Part shown: piece after piece, positions 26,981 through 34,228 of the stretch
How the letters are laid out: each line of letters opens with the position of its first letter
Numbering within the stretch: position 1 is the first letter of the stretch
From: an uncultured Bacteroidota bacterium
GTDB lineage: Bacteria > Bacteroidota > Bacteroidia > 2-12-FULL-35-15
Reading direction: 5' to 3'
Assembly (NCBI GenBank): GCA_903926385.1
Contig: CAIYIS010000052.1
Coordinates: forward strand, 1 to 64,000
Length of the DNA: 64,000 bases
Notes under the pieces: generated by a model
Seen by the model: the letters and a program-made list of their open reading frames with translations, nothing else
Database searches by the model: none
Told to the model about the DNA's origin: nothing
Position numbers and translations under genes: made by a program

Positions 26981-27030
26981 CAAAAATAAAGCCTTTATTC
27001 CAATCTCTCGGAATAAAGGCTTTAAATATT
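26981..27030 (-). terminator. Strong hairpin terminator
   Basis: AAAGCCTTTATTCC and GGAATAAAGGCTTT form a 14-bp perfect stem with an 8-base loop. The A-rich left flank fits minus-strand transcription ending here. What precedes it is the remnant at 27031-27090, which supports the reading that a T9SS gene once ended at this spot. Confidence 0.75.
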
Positions 27031-27090
27031 TTATTTAATTATACTTATCTTGTCACTCGCTTTCACCATATCATCTATGATGCCTTTGCA
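27031..27090 (-). pseudogene. Possible remnant of a T9SS gene C-terminus
   Basis: Read on the minus strand, the last codons translate as MVKASDKISIIK followed by TAA, which closely parallels the C-termini of the tandem paralogues (KTDKLIIIK, KEDKLIIIK). As with the live copies, a strong hairpin follows at once. The homologous frame is lost about 20 codons upstream, where a hairpin with a 10-bp stem and T6 loop occurs (27085-27110). I infer a deleted fourth tandem copy. The match is short and could be chance. Confidence 0.4.
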
Positions 27091-27110
27091 GGTGTTTTTT
27101 CACCTGCAAA
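27085..27110. other. 10-bp perfect hairpin with T6 loop
   Basis: TTTGCAGGTG and CACCTGCAAA flank a loop of six T. It lies at the broken end of the T9SS remnant. It has no adjacent T run on either strand outside the loop, so I do not call it a terminator. Confidence 0.5.
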
Positions 27111-27156
27111 CCGAACTCGCTTAAATTCTTTTACAAATATATACTATTATTATACA

Positions 27157-27193
27157 CAAAAAAAATCCCACCCTTTTCAGAGCAGGATTTTTC
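27157..27193 (-). terminator. Terminator downstream of gene at 27324
   Basis: AAAATCC and GGATTTT stem arms bracket about 18 bases (CACCCTTTTCAGAGCA on the plus strand), with a long A run on the left that reads as a T run on the minus strand. Confidence 0.55.
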
Positions 27194-27323
27194 CTTCATT
27201 CGTAAATTAGTATTATTCGTATTTCGTAAAGATTTTCATTCTAAAATTCTACAAATCTAAAATTCTAAAATTCCCTCCCCATTCATAATTTATAATACAT
27301 AATTCATAATTTCCCTTCCCCTT

Positions 27324-28256
27324 TTACGCCAACACCACATTCACTTCCAAATGATCTCTAGTAGCCACAGTCACTGGCACCACTTTGCTCATCGTTCCCC
27401 AAGTAGCCACCAAATTATAATCCGTGGCCCTCATCCCATTCATCTTATAAGCCCCCGTTGCATCCGTGTAAACTGTTTTTGTTCTTCCTCCATCCACCGG
27501 TATCAGCTTTATTTTCGCCTTGTTCAGCACATTTCCTGCACTGTCTTTAGCTATTCCATATACATCCGTTTGAGCTTGGTCATTCCTAATTCTTTTCTTC
27601 AACACACTAACAATGTAATCTTTCATTTTCGTCTTATCAGTTGTCTTAAAAATCAAAGTACCTATTTTAGATGTCTTCAATACATAATTTTTCCAAAAAT
27701 TATTATACAAAGTCATGTTCGTAGAAGCCTGCACACTCCTTTGTTGATACAACGTATTTTGCAAAGTATTGTTTGTATCCAATGCCTGAGTAGCATTCAC
27801 CAAAGCCGTTTGTTTTACCAATGTAAAACCCTTTGTTATCAAAGTCGCACTATTATTTGCAATATTCGCATTCAAAATTCCCAAAGCCTGAATCAATGCC
27901 TCCACATCCCCTCTGTTCACAGCCCTTCTAACAGCCTTCTGACCCATGTCTTTCGGCATCACATTCAAACTCGAACCTGCGCTTATAAAATAAGCCTCAG
28001 CTTTGTTCATGTTTTCTCTCATTGCATACATTCCTGTAAGCAAGTTAAACGTTACTAATTTCATCTGATTCTGAATCACCACAGGCGATACAGCCGCGCG
28101 CACTACCAACACTTGTGCTGCAAAATCTGCAGGAAAAGGAGCATCAAAATCCGAATACGGAATAAACGACCCCACATCCCTCACAAGCGAAGTACTAATA
28201 AAACCGCCTATTACAGGCACTTCCTCAATTCTTACATTAAAAACTGGTTTACTCAT
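27324..28256 (-). CDS. Hypothetical protein with carboxypeptidase-regulatory-like domain
   Basis: This 310-residue protein has no signal peptide or membrane helix. Residues 1-225 (ADFAAQVLVVRAAVSPVVIQ; SLNVMPKDMGQKAVRRAVNR; VNATQALDTNNTLQNTLYQQ) are helical and I do not recognise a family. About 232-310 (VYGIAKDSAGNVLNKAKIKL, VYTDATGAYKMNGMRATDYN, EVNVVLA) fits a CarboxypepD_reg-like beta-sandwich, usually extracellular in Bacteroidota. The absence of a signal peptide is therefore odd; it resembles the FN3-like gene at 1412, also a helical part with one beta-sandwich domain and no signal. It has its own terminator. Confidence 0.75.
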   Translation of the reverse strand: MSKPVFNVRIEEVPVIGGFISTSLVRDVGSFIPYSDFDAPFPADFAAQVLVVRAAVSPVVIQNQMKLVTFNLLTGMYAMRENMNKAEAYFISAGSSLNVMPKDMGQKAVRRAVNRGDVEALIQALGILNANIANNSATLITKGFTLVKQTALVNATQALDTNNTLQNTLYQQRSVQASTNMTLYNNFWKNYVLKTSKIGTLIFKTTDKTKMKDYIVSVLKKRIRNDQAQTDVYGIAKDSAGNVLNKAKIKLIPVDGGRTKTVYTDATGAYKMNGMRATDYNLVATWGTMSKVVPVTVATRDHLEVNVVLA

Positions 28257-28746
28257 GTTGTTTAAAATTTAATGGTTAATAATTATTTTTGTTGATAGCT
28301 ATAACACTATCCGAGTGTAAAGATACAAATTATTTTAATAACCAAATTATTTTCAATAAATATTCAATAAATTTTTCAATCATCTATACATTAGTCCTAT
28401 TAATTTCAAATCCCCCTTTTTACCAAAAACACCCTTTTTTCACTTTAAATCTCCTTTTTCCAAAATTCGTAAATTCGTGTTATTCGTATTTCGTAAAGCA
28501 CCACCATTCATAATTTATAACTTATAATTTATAATTTCCCTCCCCCCTCCCTTTCTCCTCAATCTGAAATTTGAAATATGAAATCTGAAATCCCATTTCC
28601 CCCATTCGTAAATTCAGGGCAGAAGTCCAGTGGACTTATGAGCCAGGTTGTGCGTGGTTGTATTTCGTAAAGCAATTCACTCTAAAAATCTCCAATTCTA
28701 AAATTCATTTCATAATTCATAATATATAATTTATAATTTCCATCCC
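28257..28746. other. Gene-free AT-rich region with repeated short phrases
   Basis: No gene is visible. The stretch consists of low-complexity phrases common to many intergenic gaps here: CATAATTTATAATTT, TGAAATCTGAAATC, and the phrase ATTCGTAAATT..TATTTCGTAAAG. That last phrase occurs at about 27199-27232, 28465-28498 and 28602-28672; the third copy is split by about 40 bp containing a 15-bp palindrome (AAGTCCAGTGGACTT, 28623-28637). Confidence 0.55.
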
Positions 28747-29215
28747 CCTTTCAAGTCTAATTTTGTACTCTCTTATTCCATTTTTATACTCTACTTTTTT
28801 CTTGTCTTGCTTTTTAAGTGTCTTTTTATACTATACTTTTTCCTTATCCAGCCTTTCTAGTCCTATTTTATACGCTCCGATTCCATTTTTACATTCTCAT
28901 TTTTCCTTGTCCCTCCTTTCGAGCGTCCACTTATACATTATATTTTCATTGTTCTGCCTTTCAAGTCTAATTTTATACGCTCCGATTCCATTTTTATACT
29001 CTACTTTTCCCTTGTACCGCCTTTCAAGTGTCATTTGATAGTCTACTTTTTCATTATACTGCCTTTCAAGTCTTATTTGATAGTGTGCGATTGAAGTTTT
29101 ATAGTGTGCGATTCTATTTTTGTACTCTTCTTTTTCTCTGTATAGGCATCTTTTTTCTCAGACTGGCTGTTTTTTTCTCAGATTGCCTGTTTTTTTCTCA
29201 GACTGACGTTTTTTT
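28747..29215. repeat. Array B: 21-bp repeats with 105-bp super-period
   Basis: The phrase CCTTTCAAGTCTAATTTTATA or a variant begins at 28747, 28810, 28852, 28915, 28957, 29020 and 29062. The spacings alternate 63 and 42 bp, so the super-period is 105 bp (five 21-bp units), and every unit starts on a 21-bp grid. Other unit types are CGCTCCGATTCCATTTTTATA and CTCTACTTTTCCCTTGTACC. At 29157-29200 the last units shift to a 20-bp period (CTCAGACTGGCTGTTTTTTT). Read on the minus strand, most units give heptads such as YKIRLER, but stops break the frame, so I call it non-coding. Confidence 0.85.
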
Positions 29216-29451
29216 CAATAATCCAAAATCTCAAATTTCAATTATCCCCCCTTCTAGTCTCTCATTTTTTAAATCACTATTCACAAATCCCAAATTCGAA
29301 ATTCTAAATCCTCCCTTTCCTCCACCCCAATTCGAAACCCGAAACTTTTAACTTTCTAAACTAAAACTTTAAACTTTCCAACTTAAACCTCCCCCTCCCA
29401 ACAAAAAATAATATAAACTCATAATATTTATTTCTAATTCATAAATTTATT

Positions 29452-29459
29452 TACTTTTG
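29452..29459 (+). promoter_or_regulatory. -7 box TACTTTTG of the SRP RNA gene
   Basis: It fits TAnnTTTG and ends 4 bp before the first paired base of the SRP RNA, the expected distance to the transcription start. Confidence 0.6.
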
Positions 29460-29463
29460 CCCC

Positions 29464-29559
29464 GGGGTAAGTCTTATACGACCAGCTCCCTTCAACCCTC
29501 CAGGTGCGGAAGCAAGCAAAGGTACTAGGTTGAGCGGTGCGATATGAGTAGCTTGCCCC
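29464..29559 (+). ncRNA. ffs: Signal recognition particle RNA (4.5S type)
   Basis: A ~96-nt transcript is bounded by GGGGTAAG (29464-29471) and CTTGCCCC (29552-29559), which pair, and is followed by a T run (29560-29566). The middle carries the SRP domain IV signature: CCAGG, TGC, the GGAA tetraloop, GCA, AGCA, forming a short stem around the symmetric CAGG/AGCA loop that binds Ffh and FtsY. The RNA assembles with Ffh to target membrane proteins. Length and layout match short bacterial SRP RNAs. A promoter box precedes it and the next gene has its own. Confidence 0.93.
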
Positions 29560-29636
29560 TTTTTTTATGCCTTTAAGCGGGGTCGGTTAGTTTTCCACAT
29601 TTAATAACTCCTCATTTTAACCAATCACTTATTTTC

Positions 29637-29644
29637 TACCTTTG
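29637..29644 (+). promoter_or_regulatory. -7 box TACCTTTG upstream of fsa-like gene
   Basis: It fits TAnnTTTG and is followed by CCCC, as in the SRP promoter; it lies 76 bp before the ATG at 29721. Confidence 0.55.
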
Positions 29645-29720
29645 CCCCATCTTAATACATCAAGCCAAATTAAGATTTCGAAATAACTATTCACTAACAA
29701 GCAAAAATTAAAATAAAGCA

Positions 29721-30368
29721 ATGAAATTTTTTATCGACACAGCCAATCTTGAACAAATAAAAGAAGCACAAGACCTCGGAGTACTGGACGGAGTAACCAC
29801 TAATCCATCCCTAATGGCCAAAGAAGGCATAAAAGGCGAAGCAAATATTTTGAAACACTATGTAGATATTTGCAACATAGTAACCGGAGATGTAAGTGCC
29901 GAAGTGATAGCCACCGATTTTGATGGAATGGTAAAAGAAGGCGAAGCCCTTGCCAAACTTCACAAACAAATAGTAGTAAAAGTACCAATGATAAAAGACG
30001 GTATAAAAGCCATAAAATATTTTACCGACAAAGGAATCAGAACCAATTGCACATTGGTGTTTTCAGCTGGTCAGGCATTGCTTGCCGCCAAAGCCGGTGC
30101 CACTTATGTATCTCCGTTTATCGGTCGATTGGACGATGTATCTACAGATGGTTTAAGACTCATAGAAGACATCCGCATTATTTACGATAATTACGGATAC
30201 AAAACCCAGATACTCGCAGCTTCCGTTCGTCATCCTATGCATATTGTAGATTGCGCATTAATTGGAGCCGATGTGGCTACCTGTCCGCTTAGTGCTATAC
30301 TTGCGTTACTCAAACATCCGTTAACCGATAATGGTTTGGCTCAGTTTCTGGCCGATGCCAAAAAATAA
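29721..30368 (+). CDS. fsa: Transaldolase-like fructose-6-phosphate aldolase
   Basis: This 215-residue TIM barrel belongs to the small transaldolase/FSA family: [25 protein letters not shown] at strand 2, the Schiff-base lysine in VVKVPM (about 84-88), [19 protein letters not shown] and the C-terminal [23 protein letters not shown]-type enzymes split fructose 6-phosphate or act as transaldolase in the non-oxidative pentose phosphate pathway; in Bacteroidota this is often the cell's only transaldolase, which I cannot verify here. Confidence 0.93.
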   Translation: MKFFIDTANLEQIKEAQDLGVLDGVTTNPSLMAKEGIKGEANILKHYVDICNIVTGDVSAEVIATDFDGMVKEGEALAKLHKQIVVKVPMIKDGIKAIKYFTDKGIRTNCTLVFSAGQALLAAKAGATYVSPFIGRLDDVSTDGLRLIEDIRIIYDNYGYKTQILAASVRHPMHIVDCALIGADVATCPLSAILALLKHPLTDNGLAQFLADAKK

Positions 30369-30383
30369 ATAAACACCTGCCTC

Positions 30384-30419
30384 AGTCCCCTTTGCTTTGC
30401 AGAGGGGACTAAAGGGGCA
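30384..30419. repeat. REP-like palindrome
   Basis: GTCCCCTTTGCTTTGCAGAG followed by GGGACTAAAGGGGC has a CCCCT/AGGGG stem. It lies between the aldolase and sua5 genes. It shares the general GC-rich palindromic style of the elements at 5680 and 62011 but not the same core, so the family link is weak. Confidence 0.4.
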
Positions 30420-30464
30420 AAAACATTACCCTTCACCACTATTCAAATTTAAAAATCCCTTACA

Positions 30465-31085
30465 GTGTTATTACGAATAAACCCCGATAAGCCCAATTAC
30501 GATGAAATAGCCCAGGTAGTGGCTTGCTTGCGCGATGGAGGTGTGGTTATTTATCCCACCGACACGGTTTACGGTATAGGTTGCGATATTAACAAACAAA
30601 GAGCAGTAGAAAGAGTTTGCAAAATTAAAGGCATTGATTCCGAAAAAGCCAATTTCTCCTTCATTTGCTCCGACCTTTCTCACCTTGCCGATTTTACCAA
30701 ACCCATAGATACCGCCACTTACAAGGTAATGAAAAAAGCATTGCCCGGCCCGTTTACTTTTATTTTGGATGCAAATAATAATGTACCGAAATTATTTAAA
30801 AGCAAAAAGAAAACAGTTGGTATCCGAATTCCGAATAATAAAATATGTCTGGAAATAGTGAATCAACTGGGCAATCCGATTATGAGCACCTCTGTGCACG
30901 ATGATGATGAAATAATAGAATACACCACCGACCCCGAATTGATTTATGAAAAATACAGCGACCTAGTGGATATTGTTATTGCGGGAGGTTATGGCAATAA
31001 CGAAGCTTCAACCATTGTAGATTGTACCGAAGGCGAGTTCTCCATCCTTCGTCAGGGATTGGGACAGCTCGATAATTTTATTTGA
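30465..31085 (+). CDS. L-threonylcarbamoyladenylate synthase, Sua5/YciO/YrdC family
   Basis: The 206 residues form one YrdC domain: the nucleotide-binding loop VIYPTDTVYGIGCDI, KGIDSEKANFSFICSDLSHL, LPGPFTFIL, VGIRIPN and the C-terminal PEL...VDIVIAGGYG. The enzyme makes threonylcarbamoyl-AMP from Thr, CO2 and ATP, the substrate for TsaD, whose gene is at 58808. The 'KANFSFICSD' wording is nearer YciO-type than canonical 'KPLSLL' Sua5, so the symbol is left blank. The apparent start is non-ATG (GTG), with no in-frame ATG nearby; the downstream gene is convergent. Confidence 0.85.
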   Translation: MLLRINPDKPNYDEIAQVVACLRDGGVVIYPTDTVYGIGCDINKQRAVERVCKIKGIDSEKANFSFICSDLSHLADFTKPIDTATYKVMKKALPGPFTFILDANNNVPKLFKSKKKTVGIRIPNNKICLEIVNQLGNPIMSTSVHDDDEIIEYTTDPELIYEKYSDLVDIVIAGGYGNNEASTIVDCTEGEFSILRQGLGQLDNFI

Positions 31086-31114
31086 TAAAAACAGAATTAT
31101 TTAAGTAGGTTACC

Positions 31115-31785
31115 CTACTCCATCACCAGCCTGCCTGAAGAAATTATCTTCTCTCCTTCACTAAGCTGATAAAAGTACACTCCGCTCAGCAATCCATTCC
31201 TTTGGATGATGATATCATTCGAACTAATTTCTTCAAGTGCTTTTACCGTTTTACCATTGCTGTCGGTTATTCGCAAGGTGGCTGAATTGAGTTTAATCTG
31301 TTCATTAATTTTAATCATAACCAAATTACTAACTGGATTAGGATAAACTGTAACAGTTGCAATTCCTTGTTTTCCGGCTTCAGCCATGCCTGTGGCAGGT
31401 GAAACCATGAAATTGACAGAAGCTGTATCATCAGGAATAATACCTGCAACACAATTAGGATAACCAAATCCGCTCGAAAGCGTAAATCTGAACAGGTGAT
31501 TACCGGCAGGCAAATAACCAATGTCAAAGGTATCAACCGCACTGCAAATGTATGCCAGCATACCTAAACAATGCAAAGCAGAAGCATCGGTAATGTTTCC
31601 ATTTGTATAAAAAGTCTGATTGTTTACGCCACATCCTCCCGATGTAAACGACATGCTTACGTATGCTTTCACATCATCAGTTACTGTTGGCGATGCGGGA
31701 GAAATGGTGATGCTTTGAATTGTACCTTGTGCCATCAAGTTGTGGAAAGAAGAAAACCAAAGAAAAGAGTAAATAATTTTTTCAT
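31115..31785 (-). CDS. T9SS type A protein with frameshift in signal peptide
   Basis: The frame from 31738 encodes a protein of about 207 residues with a Ca2+-binding-like or CBM-type domain (AKGTIQSITISPASPTVTDD; NHLFRFTLSSGFGYPNC) and a sorting domain (VTVYPNPVSNLVMIKINEQI ... SSGRLVME), but no signal peptide. A perfect signal sequence (MKKLFTLFFGFLLSTT) is encoded from the ATG at 31785 in another frame and runs into TGA. Restoring one T near 31738 would join STT-LMAQGTIQ into a textbook cleavage site. So this is a one-base frameshift: a real disrupted gene, phase variation, or a sequencing error. The ORF start at 31738 (TTG) is not credible by itself. Confidence 0.75.
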
Positions 31786-31912
31786 GATAACTAAATTAAG
31801 GTTAAACATCCGACCACAAATTTACATTTTTTTGAAACAACAGAATGATTTATCTCTTCTGTTAGTTTAATTACCTTTCATTATTTAGAACACATAAGCA
31901 AAAGTTTTTTGG

Positions 31913-31920
31913 TAGATTTG
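31913..31920 (+). promoter_or_regulatory. -7 box TAGATTTG
   Basis: It fits TAnnTTTG and lies 37 bp before the ATG of the saccharopine dehydrogenase-like gene. Confidence 0.5.
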
Positions 31921-31957
31921 TTGCGTTATTTTTTACAGTAAATTAAAAACAAAACTC

Positions 31958-33097
31958 ATGAGCAAAATAATAGTTTTAGGTGCCGGAATGGTAGGAAGTG
32001 CAATGGCAATTGATTTATCGAAAAAGCACAGCGTAACTGTGGCCGACATGAATGAAACGCGATTGAAACAATTAAAGAGCAAGTGCGATGTACTTTCAGT
32101 AATGCCACTTGATGTGTGCAATGCCGAGCAACTTCAAAGCGCACTCTCCTCTTTCGATTTAGTTATATGCGCTGTGCCAGGTTTCCTGGGTTTTCAAACC
32201 TTAAAACATATTATTGAAGCAGGAAAAAATGTGGTTGATATTTCCTTTTTCCCCGAAAATGCACTCGAACTTGATGCATTTGCAAAAGAGAAAGGTGTTA
32301 CTGCAGTGGTGGATTGCGGAGTGGCTCCAGGCATGGGCAATATCATTTTAGGATATCATAACCAAACCATGAGCATAACCGATTTCGAATGCCTGGTGGG
32401 TGGTTTACCTAAGGTAAAGAAATGGCCTTTCTGCTACAAAGCACCGTTTTCTCCTGTGGATGTTATTGAAGAATATACTCGCCCTGCGCGATATGTTGAA
32501 AATGGCAACATCATAACACGCGATGCTCTTACCGACTGCGAATACATCGAATTTGAAAAAGCAGGAACTCTCGAATCGTTTAACTCGGATGGATTAAGGT
32601 CAATACTTTTTACAATGCCGCATATCAAAAACATGAAGGAAAAAACACTTCGTTATCCCGGACATGTTGAATACATAAAGGTTTTGAAGGAAAGTGGTTT
32701 CTTTTCAAAAAACAAAATAAATATAAACGGTACAGATATTTCTCCGCTGGATATGACCAGTAAAATATTGTTCAACGAATGGAAACTTGGCGAAACAGAA
32801 GCCGAAATGACCATTATGCGTATTTCTATAACAGGTAAAAACACCAAAGGGCAAACAGAAAAGATTGTATACAATTTGTATGATGAATATTGTCCCGACA
32901 CACAAACATCGTCAATGGCTCGAACTACCGGGTATACAGCCACTGCTGTTGCGAGTTTAATATTAGAAGGAGGATTAACTGCTAAAGGAGTTTTCCCACC
33001 CGAATTGCTCGAAAATAATGCAAAGTGCTTTCAGTATGTTTTAAAATATCTTGAAGAAAGAAATATTCATTACATCAAAAGTTCAAGCATCTTGTAA
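31958..33097 (+). CDS. Saccharopine dehydrogenase-like oxidoreductase
   Basis: This 379-residue protein starts with a Rossmann NAD(P) loop (VLGAGMVGSAMAIDLSKKHS) and has the saccharopine-dehydrogenase fold of the LYS9/CARNS-like family (SFFPENALELDAFAKEKGVT; VVDCGVAPGMGNIILGYH; YTRPARYVENGNIITRDALT). Eukaryotic and bacterial relatives interconvert saccharopine and aminoadipate semialdehyde, but many bacterial homologues act in spermidine or other imino-acid chemistry, so I give only the family. It has its own promoter box and is followed closely by rlmF on the same strand. Confidence 0.82.
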   Translation: MSKIIVLGAGMVGSAMAIDLSKKHSVTVADMNETRLKQLKSKCDVLSVMPLDVCNAEQLQSALSSFDLVICAVPGFLGFQTLKHIIEAGKNVVDISFFPENALELDAFAKEKGVTAVVDCGVAPGMGNIILGYHNQTMSITDFECLVGGLPKVKKWPFCYKAPFSPVDVIEEYTRPARYVENGNIITRDALTDCEYIEFEKAGTLESFNSDGLRSILFTMPHIKNMKEKTLRYPGHVEYIKVLKESGFFSKNKININGTDISPLDMTSKILFNEWKLGETEAEMTIMRISITGKNTKGQTEKIVYNLYDEYCPDTQTSSMARTTGYTATAVASLILEGGLTAKGVFPPELLENNAKCFQYVLKYLEERNIHYIKSSSIL

Positions 33098-33165
33098 GCA
33101 CCACAAGTGCAGATTACCACTATTCGTTTTTTTAACAACGCTTCTTTCTAATCCTTACACATGCC

Positions 33166-34134
33166 ATGACCGAACTAAAAAAAGAACACCCGAAAGAAAA
33201 AAGCGAATTACACCCTCGCAACAAACATCGCCAGCGTTATGATTTCAAACAACTCATTCAAAGTTGTCCGGAATTAGCACCCTTTGTAAGCGAAAATAAA
33301 TGGCAGGATTTATCCATCGATTTTTTTAATCCCGAAGCCGTGAAGATGCTAAATAAAGCTCTTCTCAAACACTTTTATAATATAACTTATTGGGATATTC
33401 CTTCCGGTTACCTCTGCCCTCCAATTCCGGGAAGGGCCGATTATATTCATTACATAGCAGACCTGTTGAGCACAGGTAACAATGGAATTATTCCAACTGG
33501 AAACAAAATAAAATGCCTCGATATTGGCACCGGAGCCAACTGCATATACCCTATCATTGGCAATAGTGAGTACGGATGGACTTTTGTGGGAAGCGATACA
33601 GACAGTGTAGCACTGCAACAAGCCGATAGAATAATTGCGAAGAATCCTAAACTGAACAACAAGATAGAACTTCGACTACAAAGACATTCTCGCGATTTTT
33701 TTAAAGGCATCATTCAACATGGCGAACATTTTAATGTTACCCTTTGTAATCCTCCATTTCATGCATCTCTAGCTGAAGCCCAAGCAGGCTCAATTAGAAA
33801 AGTATCTAACCTGAAACATCAGAAAATCACAAAACCTGTACTTAACTTTGGGGGACAAAATAATGAACTGTGGTGTACAGGAGGTGAAGTGAAATTTTTG
33901 AGAGATATGATATTTCAAAGCAGACAGTTTGCTGAATCGTGCGCTTGGTTTACATCACTCGTATCAAAGGAATCAAACTTACCTCAAATATACAAAACAC
34001 TTCAGCAAACGGAAGCCCTTCAGGTAAAAACCATACCCATGGGACAGGGACATAAAAACAGCCGCATCATTGCCTGGTCGTTTTACACGCCCGAAGAACA
34101 AGAAAAATGGGTAAGTAACAGGAGTGAAATATAA
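33166..34134 (+). CDS. rlmF: 23S rRNA (adenine-1618-N6)-methyltransferase RlmF
   Basis: The 322-residue protein carries the conserved N-terminus LHPRNKHRQRYDFKQLIQSC, the SAM-binding CLDIGTGANCIYPII, and the N6-adenine catalytic motif CNPPFHAS. RlmF methylates A1618 of 23S rRNA. I use the ATG at 33166 (the frame also has an ATG 5 bp earlier in a different phase). It lies 68 bp after the saccharopine dehydrogenase gene on the same strand. Confidence 0.95.
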   Translation: MTELKKEHPKEKSELHPRNKHRQRYDFKQLIQSCPELAPFVSENKWQDLSIDFFNPEAVKMLNKALLKHFYNITYWDIPSGYLCPPIPGRADYIHYIADLLSTGNNGIIPTGNKIKCLDIGTGANCIYPIIGNSEYGWTFVGSDTDSVALQQADRIIAKNPKLNNKIELRLQRHSRDFFKGIIQHGEHFNVTLCNPPFHASLAEAQAGSIRKVSNLKHQKITKPVLNFGGQNNELWCTGGEVKFLRDMIFQSRQFAESCAWFTSLVSKESNLPQIYKTLQQTEALQVKTIPMGQGHKNSRIIAWSFYTPEEQEKWVSNRSEI

Positions 34135-34228
34135 CTCCATTATTGAAACATAGCAAAACCATTTATTGCTTCAAACTTATCACTTTTCGGTAATTTTATT
34201 TTGCTTCTAAATGGACGGATTCTATTAG

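Noticed and set aside
27324-28256. Surface-exposed protein because of its carboxypeptidase-regulatory-like domain
   Set aside because: No signal peptide or T9SS sorting domain, so location is left open.
28747-29215. Minus-strand heptad frame (YKIRLER etc.) in Array B
   Set aside because: It is interrupted by stop codons in at least two units and has no start.
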